The translations under genes were made by a program, and so were the position numbers. The notes beneath the pieces are model-generated. The model saw only the letters and a program-made list of their open reading frames with translations, was not told where the DNA came from and ran no database searches. Positions 53,254 to 63,148 of a DNA stretch of 64,000 nucleotides are shown here, piece after piece. Numbering within the stretch: position 1 is the stretch's first letter; each line of letters starts with the position of its first letter. Source of the DNA: an uncultured Bacilli bacterium (GTDB lineage Bacteria; Bacillota_I; Bacilli_A; RF39; UBA660); the NCBI GenBank assembly GCA_934168205.1, contig CAKPMX010000001.1:124001-188000 (forward strand), given 5' to 3'.

Positions 53254-54083
53254 TTCTTATCCTCCCCAATAAAATTTAAATAATTAGTATATCTACTATC
53301 TAATATATTATTAGAAATTACTTCCTGTTTTACTATACACTCTTTTTCTTTTGTATGCATACAGTCTTTAAAAGGACAAGGATACATAGAAAACTCAATA
53401 AAAGCATCCCTTATTTCTTCTTTACTATATTTATTAAAATCTAATGCTGAAAAGCCAGGTGTATCCATAACTTTACCATCAAATAAAGAAAATAGTTCAA
53501 CAACTCTTGTCGTATGTCTACCACGACCTAACGCTAATGAAACTTCTCCTGTTTCTAAATTCCAATTAGGATTAAGTTTATTTAACAAAGTACTTTTTCC
53601 CGCACCAGTTTGTCCTGTAAAAACACTAGTTTTTCCTTTAATTAAAGCCTTAATCTTATCTATTTCTTGATTAGAAACAACTTCATAACCTAAACTTTTG
53701 TAATACTCTAAAGTTTCCCTAATTTTCTCTAACTCTAAGTCAGAAACTAAATCCTCTTTTGTAATACAAATAATAGCTTTTACATTATGTAACTCCATAA
53801 GTACTAACATTTTATCTAATAGATTTAAAGAAAAATTCGGATTAACTAAACTTGTAACTATAAAGGCTTGATCAATATTACTAACTTTAGGTCTTTCAAA
53901 CTCATTTTTCCTTGGTAATATTTCTTCAACTAATTTTTTTTCTATACTGAAAAGAACATAGTCACCAACTACGGGTGTAATATGCTCTTTTCTAAATATA
54001 CCTCTACATTTACAAGGATAAACCTCATCATTACAACTAACATAATGTAAATCAGAAACTATTTTAATTATTTGTCCTTGCAT
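53250..54083 (-). CDS. rsgA: ribosome small subunit-dependent GTPase A
   Basis: 277 residues. Circularly permuted GTPase that assists late 30S assembly. N-terminal OB domain, then TKEDL (G4) before the P-loop GQTGAGKSTLLNKL (G1), VMDTPGFSAL (G3) and a C-terminal zinc knuckle CPFKDCMHTKEKEC. The order prkC-rsgA-rpe is the usual Firmicute arrangement. ATG 54083 after AGGTG. Confidence 0.96.
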   Translation of the reverse strand: MQGQIIKIVSDLHYVSCNDEVYPCKCRGIFRKEHITPVVGDYVLFSIEKKLVEEILPRKNEFERPKVSNIDQAFIVTSLVNPNFSLNLLDKMLVLMELHNVKAIICITKEDLVSDLELEKIRETLEYYKSLGYEVVSNQEIDKIKALIKGKTSVFTGQTGAGKSTLLNKLNPNWNLETGEVSLALGRGRHTTRVVELFSLFDGKVMDTPGFSALDFNKYSKEEIRDAFIEFSMYPCPFKDCMHTKEKECIVKQEVISNNILDSRYTNYLNFIGEDKK

Positions 54084-54094
54084 AAAATCAACAC

Positions 54095-55864
54095 CTAACT
54101 ATTTGAATCTGTCTTATCTTTATCTTTATCAGTAGTTGTATTACTAGCTGGCTCTGGCTCAGTAGCAATAGTTACTGTTAAAGTTCTTCCTTCATAAATA
54201 GGACTACCTGGAGCTCTAGATTGAGAAATAATCTTACCAGGAGCATCTTTTGTTGAAGCCTGATATTTCTTCTCTAAAACTAAATTATACTTATCGCAGA
54301 AAGCTTCAACGTCTTCTATTGACCAACCTTCAGCGTTCATATCTGGGAACTTATCAACTATATCAGGAATATATAATATAATTGAGTCACCTTTTTTAAC
54401 TTCTGAACCAGCTGCTAAAGACTGACCAATGATTTCTTGTTCATCATATTCTTTATCAGAATCAGTAGGTTCTTTTTTCTCAACTGTAACATTTAAACCA
54501 TAATTTCTTTCCAAAATTGTTTGTACTTCAATATAGTTTTTACCAGTATAATCTTCTATTTCATAAACTTCTTCACCAGCAGATTTATAAATAGTTACTA
54601 CAGTACCAGGTTTAACACTTCTACCTTCTTCTGGATCAGTTCTTGTTACTCTATTTTTATCTATTTCAGAAGATGATTCTGTCTTTATCTTAGTATTAAC
54701 TTCTAATCCTAAAGCTTGTAATTTTTTCTCACAAGTACTTACCTTTTCTCCTTCACATTCAGGAATAGTTACTGGTTTCTCATTAGAAAAAGCAGGAACT
54801 ATAAAGAAAACTGTAATTAAAGCTAAAGCTAATACACCAAAGACAATTGCTAGAATAATAATTACACGATTACTTTTCTTATCTTCTAAATCTTCTTCAT
54901 CTATCTTCTTCGCAACTTCATCAGTTTTATCTTCCTCTGCCTCTTTTTTATCTTCTATATTTTCTAACTTCTTAATACGCTTAGTATTATCAGTCTCATG
55001 TTCTGGATATTTATATTGATAAACTGGCTCATCCATTCTATCATCATCTAATGCTGTTAATAAATCTTCATGCATACTTCTTGCATCTTCATATCTATTT
55101 TTTGGATTTTTTGCTGTTGCTTTTCTAATGATATTTTCTATACTTTGTGGAATAGCTGGATTTTCTTCCCTTAAACTAGGTAAAGGATCTCTCATATGCT
55201 TTAAAGCTATTTCAACAGCGTTATCTCCTCTAAATGGTAAACTTCCTGACAATAACTCATAAAAGATAATACCCATAGAATAAATATCACTCTTAATTGT
55301 ACATCCTTTTCCAGAAGCTTGTTCTGGTGGCAAATAATGAACACTACCCATAACAGAATTAGTCTGAGTTAATTGTGTTGAATTAAGAGCCATCGCAATA
55401 CCAAAATCTGTTATTTTGATTTGACCATCATCTTTAATCATAATATTTTGAGGTTTTAAATCTCTATGTATTATATAAGAATCATGTGCATGAGCCATAC
55501 CATCAGTAAGTTGTAACATAATATCAATTGCCTCAGATAATGTAAGAGTACCTCTCTTTTTCAACAATTGTTTTAAAGTCTTACCTTCGATATATTCCAT
55601 TACTATATAGTAAAGTCCATTATCTTCGCCAACATCATACACTTCAACTATATTAGGATGTGCAAGTGAAGAAGCTGATAAAGCCTCTCTTTGAAACCTT
55701 CTAACAAATTTCTCATCATTTGATAAATCTCCACGCAATACTTTTATCGCAACATTTCTATCTAGTATCGTATCATAGCCAAGATAAACATTGGCCATTC
55801 CACCTTCACCAATTGATCTTATTATTTCATAACGATCATTTATTTTTTGTCCTTTCGCAATCAC
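54095..55864 (-). CDS. prkC: PASTA-domain Ser/Thr protein kinase
   Basis: 589 residues, GTG start overlapping the prpC stop (TAGTG), AGGTGA upstream. Kinase domain (about 12-270) with GEGGMANVYLG, catalytic HRDLKPQN and DFGIAM. A charged juxtamembrane region, membrane helix at about 334-356, then three PASTA domains (about 360-565) that bind muropeptides outside the cell. Acts with PrpC in wall-stress, growth and spore germination signalling. Three PASTA repeats is the common number in Bacillus. Ends in a Thr/Asp-rich tail. Confidence 0.96.
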   Translation of the reverse strand: MIAKGQKINDRYEIIRSIGEGGMANVYLGYDTILDRNVAIKVLRGDLSNDEKFVRRFQREALSASSLAHPNIVEVYDVGEDNGLYYIVMEYIEGKTLKQLLKKRGTLTLSEAIDIMLQLTDGMAHAHDSYIIHRDLKPQNIMIKDDGQIKITDFGIAMALNSTQLTQTNSVMGSVHYLPPEQASGKGCTIKSDIYSMGIIFYELLSGSLPFRGDNAVEIALKHMRDPLPSLREENPAIPQSIENIIRKATAKNPKNRYEDARSMHEDLLTALDDDRMDEPVYQYKYPEHETDNTKRIKKLENIEDKKEAEEDKTDEVAKKIDEEDLEDKKSNRVIIILAIVFGVLALALITVFFIVPAFSNEKPVTIPECEGEKVSTCEKKLQALGLEVNTKIKTESSSEIDKNRVTRTDPEEGRSVKPGTVVTIYKSAGEEVYEIEDYTGKNYIEVQTILERNYGLNVTVEKKEPTDSDKEYDEQEIIGQSLAAGSEVKKGDSIILYIPDIVDKFPDMNAEGWSIEDVEAFCDKYNLVLEKKYQASTKDAPGKIISQSRAPGSPIYEGRTLTVTIATEPEPASNTTTDKDKDKTDSNS

Positions 55865-56613
55865 TATTTGTCACCTTCTTCTTCTAAAGTCAAATAAGCA
55901 ACCGAAATATTATCTGTACCCCCACGATTATTCGCTTTTCTAATCAATTTTTCTACCTTATCCTCTACACTACCTTCACCAAGTAATACTTTCTCAATTT
56001 GTTCTTTATCTAACATATTAGTAAGTCCATCACTACATAATAGAACTTCTCTAATATTCATATTCATATCACATTCAAATATATCAACATCAACATTTAA
56101 TGCAGCTCCTAAAGCTTTCATCAAAACATTTTTCTTCGGATGACTACTAGCTTCTTCCTTTGTAAGTTCTCCTGCACTAACTAATAAATTAACTAAAGTA
56201 TGATCATAAGTAACTTTTCTTAATTCATCATCTTTTAATACAAAACCAGAAGAATCTCCTACATTACCAAACAATAAGTAATCTTTAGTATAAACTGCAA
56301 GTACTAATGTTGTACCCATACCTTTACTCTCTGGATGAGTCTTTTCATGTTGAAATATTAAAGTATTAATTTCATCAACAGCATCTCTTATCCAGTTTAT
56401 AGCACTAACTTTATTTAAATGAATAAATGTTTCTTTAAAATGCTTTCCTAAATAACCTATAGCTATTGAACTAGCAACTTCTCCAGCAGAATGTCCACCC
56501 ATTCCATCAGCAATAGCCATTAAGTATTCATTATCACTATTTTTAATAATAATAACACTATCTTCATTATGGTCTCTTACTTTACCGGCATCAGTCAAAT
56601 AAAATGATCTCAT
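55864..56613 (-). CDS. prpC: PP2C-type protein phosphatase
   Basis: 249 residues. Manganese-dependent Ser/Thr phosphatase opposing PrkC. Metal-binding motifs: VRDHNEDS, ADGMGGHSAGEVAS, VGDSSGFV (normally GDSR), CSDGLTNML and GGTDNISV. The Arg usually following GDS is Ser here, a small departure. Overlaps rlmN by 4 bases and prkC by one base. Confidence 0.95.
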   Translation of the reverse strand: MRSFYLTDAGKVRDHNEDSVIIIKNSDNEYLMAIADGMGGHSAGEVASSIAIGYLGKHFKETFIHLNKVSAINWIRDAVDEINTLIFQHEKTHPESKGMGTTLVLAVYTKDYLLFGNVGDSSGFVLKDDELRKVTYDHTLVNLLVSAGELTKEEASSHPKKNVLMKALGAALNVDVDIFECDMNMNIREVLLCSDGLTNMLDKEQIEKVLLGEGSVEDKVEKLIRKANNRGGTDNISVAYLTLEEEGDK

Positions 56614-57632
56614 ACTTCCTCCTTCTTACTTCTAAGTTGTCCACAAGCAGCACTTATTTTACCACCAAATTCTTTTCGTATTGTTACACTAATATTATTT
56701 TTCTTAAGTATATCATAGAATTTCATAATTTGAACAGTACTACTTCTCTTAAAATTCAAATTATTTGTCTCATTATAAGGAATAAGATTAATATAACAGT
56801 TCATTCCTCTAACTAAATTACTTAACTCTATTGCACATTCTACACTATCATTAATTCCTGCTAATAATACGTATTCAAAGGTAATTCTTCTATTTGTCTT
56901 ATTATAATATTCTTTTAAAGCAGGTATAAGTTTATCTAAAGGATAAGCTTTATTAATTGGCATAATTTTATCTCTAATTTCATTATTAGGAGCATGTAAA
57001 CTAACTGCCAAGTTAAACTGTAAATCCAATTCACTAAACTCTTTTATTTTAGGAACAATTCCACAAGTAGAAACTGTAATATGTCTAGCACCAATTGCCA
57101 TTCCTTTAGGATGATTTATTATTTTTAAGAATCTAACTAAATTATCATAGTTATCAAAAGGTTCTCCTATACCCATCACAACAACATGACTAATTCTTTC
57201 TCCTAACTCTTCTTCAATCATTAATAGTTGCAACACCATTTCATATGTTTCTAGATTTCTAACTTTTTTTCTTCTACCCGACTCACAAAATCTACATCCC
57301 ATGTTACAACCAACTTCAGAAGAAACACATACACTATTACCATAATCATGTCTCATTAAAACAGCTTCAATATGTTCTCCATCATTAAGTTCAAATAAAT
57401 ATTTACAAACATCTATATCTTTTTCAACACTAACTATTTTTAATCTATTAATACTATATTCTTTAGAAACCCTATCTAATAACTCTTTCTTTATATTAGT
57501 TATTTCACTATAATCATGAATTCTCCTTTCATATAGCCAAGAAAACAACTGATCCGCATGAAACTTCTTAGAACCAAGTTCATTTACAAAGTATTCTTCT
57601 AACATTTCTAATGTTAATCCATATATATTCAA
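56610..57632 (-). CDS. rlmN: 23S rRNA A2503 methyltransferase (RlmN type)
   Basis: 340 residues, TTG start with GGTGA 6 bases upstream. Radical SAM enzyme that methylates C2 of A2503 in 23S rRNA. Cluster motif CNMGCRFCESG (CxxxCxxC), GEPFDNYDN and the second catalytic Cys in ISAACGQLR near the C-terminus, the Cys that carries the methyl group. CESGRRKKVRNL differs from the common CSTGLQG form but belongs to known RlmN variants. A Cfr-like activity cannot be excluded from sequence alone; its housekeeping position favours RlmN. Confidence 0.88.
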   Translation of the reverse strand: MNIYGLTLEMLEEYFVNELGSKKFHADQLFSWLYERRIHDYSEITNIKKELLDRVSKEYSINRLKIVSVEKDIDVCKYLFELNDGEHIEAVLMRHDYGNSVCVSSEVGCNMGCRFCESGRRKKVRNLETYEMVLQLLMIEEELGERISHVVVMGIGEPFDNYDNLVRFLKIINHPKGMAIGARHITVSTCGIVPKIKEFSELDLQFNLAVSLHAPNNEIRDKIMPINKAYPLDKLIPALKEYYNKTNRRITFEYVLLAGINDSVECAIELSNLVRGMNCYINLIPYNETNNLNFKRSSTVQIMKFYDILKKNNISVTIRKEFGGKISAACGQLRSKKEEV

Positions 57633-57693
57633 AAAACATCACCTAACATTTCATATCTATTATACAATATTTAAAGAAAAAGAAAAAGAATTG

Positions 57694-58416
57694 TTAATCT
57701 ATTGGACTAACAATTTCTTTAATACCTGAAAAGTCACTATAATTTAAAGTAATTACAAATGTATTAACACATAATCCTTTATATTTACCATAACTATTAA
57801 GTATTAATTCTATTTTCTTAACAGTACCAGTACTATCAGTAGTAAAAATCAAATCATTTGGTACTTCTTCTATATCTATATCAATATTTTCTAACATCTT
57901 AACAATAGTTTCTGTTGCCAATTTATAGTTATAGCCAAAATCTTTGTTTTCATACTCAGTCTTAGAAATATAAGTTGACAAAGTATACATATCATTAATA
58001 CTTTTTATATTTAAAAAATCACTAAATAAATAAGGATTTTCTGCTCTAACCCAGACTTCATTAATCTTACTAAAGTAATTATCATTTTTCTTATAATAAT
58101 CTAAATTATTAAATGAAAATAACTCATCATCATCTTTTCTTTTTCCAGTGTAATTATAAACTAATCCATCTATATTAACTGTATAATTAAATGAATAATT
58201 ATTTTTTTCTATACTAGCAAATGAAAAAGCATCCTTCTTTATATAATCATCAACCGTATATACTTGACCTCTAGGAAGTACTCTAGCCATTATTGCTACT
58301 ACTAAAAAGAAAAGACCCCAAAAACTGAAAAACAAAATAGATTTTCCTTTTTCAGTTTTCTTCAACTCCTTAATTAAATCTTGAAACTTTTTAAAACTAT
58401 TTAATACTTTTTTCAT
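57694..58416 (-). CDS. single-pass membrane protein of unknown function
   Basis: 240 residues. Basic N-terminus, a membrane helix at about 27-45, then a beta-rich outer domain with many Tyr and Asn (IDGLVYNYTGKRKDDDELFS). I do not recognise the family. It starts one base after fmt ends and stands where rsmB lies in many Firmicute clusters, although it bears no resemblance to RsmB. Confidence 0.6.
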   Translation of the reverse strand: MKKVLNSFKKFQDLIKELKKTEKGKSILFFSFWGLFFLVVAIMARVLPRGQVYTVDDYIKKDAFSFASIEKNNYSFNYTVNIDGLVYNYTGKRKDDDELFSFNNLDYYKKNDNYFSKINEVWVRAENPYLFSDFLNIKSINDMYTLSTYISKTEYENKDFGYNYKLATETIVKMLENIDIDIEEVPNDLIFTTDSTGTVKKIELILNSYGKYKGLCVNTFVITLNYSDFSGIKEIVSPID

Positions 58417-59355
58417 CTACTTTAACACCTTACCAATTAAGTTATTATCATGTATACCATTAATATAACTACGAGCATCCATTCTCTTCTTACCAAATGG
58501 TTTAATATCAGTTAAAACTATCTCACCAGTAGAAGTCATAACTCCAATACCATTTTTATATAAACCAACTACTTCACCTATTTTTTTATCATTAAATTTT
58601 TTATCAGTAATGATCGCATTATAAACTTTAAATACTTGATCATCCAATAATAAATAAGCACCAGGTTCAGGAGATAACCCTCTAATATGATCATAAACTT
58701 CTCTACTACTTTTAGATAAGTCTAAATGTTCTTCTTCACTTTTTATATTATAAGCATAAGTTGCCTCATCATTATTTTGCTTTATTCTCTCATTTGTACC
58801 AGCTATAATACTAGGTAAAGTATCTAATAATAATTCTTTACCAAGCATACTAAGTTTATTTTGTAACGTCTCCAAATTATCATTATCTAAAATATCTAAT
58901 TCTCTAGTACTTATAATATCACCAGTATCCATCTTCTCATCCATATACATTATTGTAATACCAGTCTTTTTATATCCTTCTATAATAGCTCTATGTATAG
59001 GAGCTCCCCCTCTTAATTTAGGAAGTAATGAAGCATGTACATTAATACAACCAAGTCTAGGATAAGAAAGTATTTCTTTAGGAATAATTTGTCCGTATGC
59101 ACAAGTAACAATAATATCTGGTTTCAAATCTAATATATCTTTATAATCTTCTTTTATATTACTAGGTTGAAAAACTAAAATATCATGTTTTAATGCACAC
59201 TCTTTAACAGGAGTATTAACAAGTACTTGTTTTCTTCCAACTTTTCTATCTGGCTGACTAACAACACCAACAACATTGTAATTTTCTATTAACCCTTCTA
59301 ATATGTTAACAGCAAACACTGGTGTACCCATAAAAACAACTTTTAAACTATTCAT
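58417..59355 (-). CDS. fmt: methionyl-tRNA formyltransferase
   Basis: 312 residues from ATG 59355, with GGGTGA 5 bases upstream. Formylates initiator Met-tRNA. Motifs: VVFMGTPVFAVNIL, formyl-binding INVHASLLPKLRGGAPIHRA (catalytic Asn/His region) and MDTGDI. C-terminal OB domain complete. No peptide deformylase gene (def) lies beside it, unlike in most Firmicutes; def must be elsewhere. Confidence 0.95.
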   Translation of the reverse strand: MNSLKVVFMGTPVFAVNILEGLIENYNVVGVVSQPDRKVGRKQVLVNTPVKECALKHDILVFQPSNIKEDYKDILDLKPDIIVTCAYGQIIPKEILSYPRLGCINVHASLLPKLRGGAPIHRAIIEGYKKTGITIMYMDEKMDTGDIISTRELDILDNDNLETLQNKLSMLGKELLLDTLPSIIAGTNERIKQNNDEATYAYNIKSEEEHLDLSKSSREVYDHIRGLSPEPGAYLLLDDQVFKVYNAIITDKKFNDKKIGEVVGLYKNGIGVMTSTGEIVLTDIKPFGKKRMDARSYINGIHDNNLIGKVLK

Positions 59356-59360
59356 CCTCA

Positions 59361-60533
59361 TCACCCTTTATAAAACATAACAATAGTTGCTATAACGCCT
59401 AAAGTAATAAGAAGAGATCCTAATATCATCAATATAGAAACCTTCCCATAAGCATTAATTATCTTATCACTATTATAAGCCTCTTGTCTATTTTTAATAT
59501 CATTAAGTTTCATATCTCTAATACTTTTTAATTCTTTATAATTATTTAAATTAATAATATTAACATCATTAGAATTAATCTTCTCTGTAACAAGTATCTC
59601 ATTATCACAATAATTAAATATTTTACCAATGGAATTACCTAAATCACAAAAAGAAGTCTTAGCTAAAATATCATCAATATTTTTTAAATAATTAAGTCCT
59701 ACACTACTTCTTTTAATTGCTAAAATACTAACATTAGTACTATTCTTTATTAATTTCCATTCTTCAAAACAAGTCTTAATAACAAACTTTTTCTCAGTTT
59801 CTGTTAATTTAGCTTTTCTCATCAACAAACTAAGATTATTAAAACTAGCAAAATAATCATTATTTAAATATGCTTTATCATCATAATTACTAATATCAAA
59901 ACTGTTACATCCTAATAATCTATAAAAATACATAGGTGCTGAAAAAGCATAAAAACAACCCAGTATAAAACTATCAGTAAAATAAATTCCTTTTACTTTA
60001 AAATCTTTACCAAGCACATTATAAAAACCATGTCTTTCAAATATCTTATTAATTTCAATAAATTTATCGTACATATGATGACAATTATCTGGTACTAATC
60101 CATACTTACAAATATCATCTTTATAAATACTAGGGAAACCATGGAATACATACCCTGAAACTATATATTTATCATAAACATATTTAACTATATATTTTCT
60201 AGCAATAACATCTTCTCTATCAGAAAGTCCTAATTTTAAAGCACATATCTTACCTATTATTTTATTGATACCTTCATTAATATCATTAAAATTTTCAAAC
60301 TTTTTAATTACTTTTCTAACTTGCATAATATACTCAGTAAAATAAGCTTCATCTTCAATAATAATAGCGAATTTATATATTGCATCAAAAAAAGTAAATA
60401 GTGCTTGTGAAGAGTCAACAAAAACTTCATAGCTATCATAGACACTATTTTTCTTTTTACTATATAGAGAATTAGAAATTACTTCATCAATAAACTCAGT
60501 AACATCTCTTCGTTTAAAAAAACGTTCTAACAC
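59361..60533 (-). CDS. unknown protein with C-terminal membrane helix, possible ADP-ribosyltransferase-like segment
   Basis: 390 residues, GTG start with GGTGAGG upstream; ends in TGA next to fmt. Helical N-terminal half. The middle (about 136-215) reads GYVFHGFPSI...ICKYGLVPDN...GIYFTDSFILGCFYA, which resembles the His-Gly...Gly-Leu...Tyr-Phe-Thr pattern of ADP-ribosyltransferase folds. A conserved catalytic Glu could not be assigned. The last 30 residues form a membrane helix (ILMILGSLLITLGVIATIVM). Function unknown. Confidence 0.5.
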   Translation of the reverse strand: MLERFFKRRDVTEFIDEVISNSLYSKKKNSVYDSYEVFVDSSQALFTFFDAIYKFAIIIEDEAYFTEYIMQVRKVIKKFENFNDINEGINKIIGKICALKLGLSDREDVIARKYIVKYVYDKYIVSGYVFHGFPSIYKDDICKYGLVPDNCHHMYDKFIEINKIFERHGFYNVLGKDFKVKGIYFTDSFILGCFYAFSAPMYFYRLLGCNSFDISNYDDKAYLNNDYFASFNNLSLLMRKAKLTETEKKFVIKTCFEEWKLIKNSTNVSILAIKRSSVGLNYLKNIDDILAKTSFCDLGNSIGKIFNYCDNEILVTEKINSNDVNIINLNNYKELKSIRDMKLNDIKNRQEAYNSDKIINAYGKVSILMILGSLLITLGVIATIVMFYKG

Positions 60534-60563
60534 TATTACCTCACCAACCTAAAAACAAGTAAA

Positions 60564-60854
60564 CTAGTTATTACCAAACCATAAAATTGCATAATATAAG
60601 CATCCTAAAATTACAAAAGCTAATATGCAAAATAAAACAATTTTAACAAAAACATTATTTCTATCTAAATAAGAATCATATTTCTTAGCTGCATTATCCA
60701 TTACCTTTTCAAATTCCATAGAGTTTTTCTTATTAGTTTCTAACTCACTAAAATTACTTGTTTCATTACTAGACCAAGTGGAATCATTTGTAACGTTATT
60801 GTTATTATTATTTTCATCCTGATTAACTATATTATTAAAAAAATTATTTTCCAT
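60564..60854 (-). CDS. 96-residue tail-anchored membrane protein
   Basis: ATG after AGGGAG. Asn/Glu-rich N-terminal part (NIVNQDENNNNNNVTNDS), a short helix and one C-terminal membrane segment (about 71-91, VKIVLFCILAFVILGCLYYA). No recognised domain. Lies between priA and the 390-residue protein, probably in their transcript. Confidence 0.6.
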   Translation of the reverse strand: MENNFFNNIVNQDENNNNNNVTNDSTWSSNETSNFSELETNKKNSMEFEKVMDNAAKKYDSYLDRNNVFVKIVLFCILAFVILGCLYYAILWFGNN

Positions 60855-60895
60855 ACAAACAACTCCCTATTCTATTAATAGAATAACATAATTTT

Positions 60896-63061
60896 TTAAA
60901 AATGACTAGGATTAAAATTAATATCTATCTTAATCTTACTATTATCTTTATAATGATCTATTATTTTATTAAGAACTTCTCGTAAATCAGCATCACTTTT
61001 ATATTTTAAAATTATTCCATATCTATATATATTATTTAATTTAAAAATATTACAAGTAGAAGGTCCTAATATAATAGTATTATTTAATTTATTATCAAGA
61101 ACTTTTCTTATTTTATTTGACTCATCAAATATATATTTACTATCTTTTCCTGATATTCTTATATAACAAATATAATAAAATGGTGGATATTTTAACTCTC
61201 TTCTAATAAACATCTCTTTATTATAAAATCCTATATAATCATGATTTTTAGTATATTGAATTGCGTAATGATCTGGATTAAATGTTTGAATAATAACCTG
61301 TCCTTCTTTGTCACTTCTACCAGCTCTTCCAGCAACTTGCGCTAATAAGGAAAAGGTATTCTCACTACTTCTAAAGTCTGGAATATTTAAACTAGTATCG
61401 GCGTTTATTACTCCAACTAAAGTAACATTATCGAAATCAAGTCCTTTACTAACTATTTGTGTTCCGAGTAAAATATCGTATTCATGATTTTTAAAAGCTC
61501 TAATCATTTTCTCATGCATACCTTTTCTACTAGTTGTATCAAAATCCATTCTTAAAATTTTACTATCTGGAAAAAGTTTATTTAATTCTTCTTCTATTTT
61601 TTCTGTGCCAACACCTAAATCATTAATAGACTCTTCCTTACATTCTGGACAAGTTTTATATACTTTTGTACCATATCCACAATAATGACATCTTAAAGTA
61701 TTACTTGTTTTGTGATAAGTAAGAGTAATATCACAATTAGGACATTTAAATGTATAACCACAATTCTTACAAGTTACAAATGATGAATATCCTCTCCTAT
61801 TAAGAAGTAAAATAACTTGTTCACACTTTTCAATTCGCTCTCTTATCGCATCAAGTAAATCTAAAGAAAAATGTCCTCTAGTTTTTTTCATCATCTCATT
61901 CATATCAATTATCTTAATACTAGGAAGTTTCTTTCCATTAATTCTATTAGGTAATTCTAAAAGTTTAAAAACTCCCTTTTTAGCTCTCGCAAAAGCTTCT
62001 AATGATGGTGTAGCGCTTCCAAATATAACTGGACAATTATGATATTTTGCTCTGGCGATTGCTATTTCTTTTGCGTTATATCTAGGATTAGAATCATCTT
62101 GTTTATAAGAATCACTATGTTCCTCATCTACAATTATCATTCCTATATTATCTAATGGTGCAAATATAGCGCTTCTAGCACCAATGACAATTTTAGCTTC
62201 CTTTTTTACGATACGCCTCCATTCATCATACTTTTCTCCGTCAGATAAAGCTGAATGAATTGCCGCAATATTATCACCAAAACGTTTTTGAAAACGTAAA
62301 ACCATCTGTGGCGTCAAACTAATTTCTGGAACTAATACAATACTAGTTTTGCCTCTTTTTAAAGCATCTTCAATTAATTCCATATAAACTTCTGTTTTTC
62401 CAGAACCAGTAACACCATACAACAAATATGGAAAAGACTCATTAGAACTTAAAACTTCATTAACTATTCGTTTTTGATCAGCAGTTAATTCCTTTTTAGG
62501 TTCAATCTTTTCATTATAACTAACCCTATAATGATCTATTTTTTCTTCAACTAAAATATTTTTCTTAACCAAAGTATTTAAAGAACAACTAGATATATCA
62601 ACCAATTCTTTTCTTATAACCTTTTTCTTTTCTAAACACAAATTAACAATTTCCATCTGTTTAGGAGTCAATTTAGAATAATCAATATTATCATTTAAGT
62701 AATAATAAGTATCTAACTTCTTATTAATAACTCTTCCATTCTTAGCTTTTAAAGCTTTAGGTAACATCACTTGGTAACAACTAATTAAAGTAGACAAAGT
62801 ATTTTCTTGCATTCTTTTACCAAGTTCTAACAATTCCTCATTTAAAATAATATCTTCATCAACAACACCAAGTATATCTTTTACCTCAATAGAACTTCCA
62901 TTCTTTATCTCAACAATAAATCCTTCTAGTTCCATAAAACCAAATGGTACTTTTACTCTAATACCAAGTTTGATTTTATCTCGTAAATTACTAGGTACCG
63001 AATAATCAAAAACTCGATCTATATTTTTATTTGATAATTCTACTAATACACCTATAATCAA
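60896..63061 (-). CDS. priA: primosomal protein N' (PriA helicase)
   Basis: 721 residues, TTG start with AGGAG 8 bases upstream. Replication-restart helicase. N-terminal 3'-DNA-binding domain, Walker A YGVTGSGKTEVYM, DEEH box IIVDEEHSDSYKQ, then zinc-binding cysteines CKNCGYTFKCPNC...CHYCGYGTKVYKTCPEC, and helicase motif VAGRAGRSDKEGQVIIQT. Full length. First gene of the cluster running to rpe. Confidence 0.96.
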   Translation of the reverse strand: MIIGVLVELSNKNIDRVFDYSVPSNLRDKIKLGIRVKVPFGFMELEGFIVEIKNGSSIEVKDILGVVDEDIILNEELLELGKRMQENTLSTLISCYQVMLPKALKAKNGRVINKKLDTYYYLNDNIDYSKLTPKQMEIVNLCLEKKKVIRKELVDISSCSLNTLVKKNILVEEKIDHYRVSYNEKIEPKKELTADQKRIVNEVLSSNESFPYLLYGVTGSGKTEVYMELIEDALKRGKTSIVLVPEISLTPQMVLRFQKRFGDNIAAIHSALSDGEKYDEWRRIVKKEAKIVIGARSAIFAPLDNIGMIIVDEEHSDSYKQDDSNPRYNAKEIAIARAKYHNCPVIFGSATPSLEAFARAKKGVFKLLELPNRINGKKLPSIKIIDMNEMMKKTRGHFSLDLLDAIRERIEKCEQVILLLNRRGYSSFVTCKNCGYTFKCPNCDITLTYHKTSNTLRCHYCGYGTKVYKTCPECKEESINDLGVGTEKIEEELNKLFPDSKILRMDFDTTSRKGMHEKMIRAFKNHEYDILLGTQIVSKGLDFDNVTLVGVINADTSLNIPDFRSSENTFSLLAQVAGRAGRSDKEGQVIIQTFNPDHYAIQYTKNHDYIGFYNKEMFIRRELKYPPFYYICYIRISGKDSKYIFDESNKIRKVLDNKLNNTIILGPSTCNIFKLNNIYRYGIILKYKSDADLREVLNKIIDHYKDNSKIKIDINFNPSHF

Positions 63062-63117
63062 AGTACCATCTCCTCACAATTTAACGTAACAGAAAAATCA
63101 AATCCTGTCAATACAAC

Positions 63118-63140
63118 TAAAAAAGCCTTAATAAAGGCTT
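63118..63140 (-). terminator. terminator of the 63149 gene
   Basis: AAGCCTT / AAGGCTT stem with 4-base loop, followed on the minus strand by TTTTTT. Confidence 0.8.
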
Positions 63141-63148
63141 AATTATTT

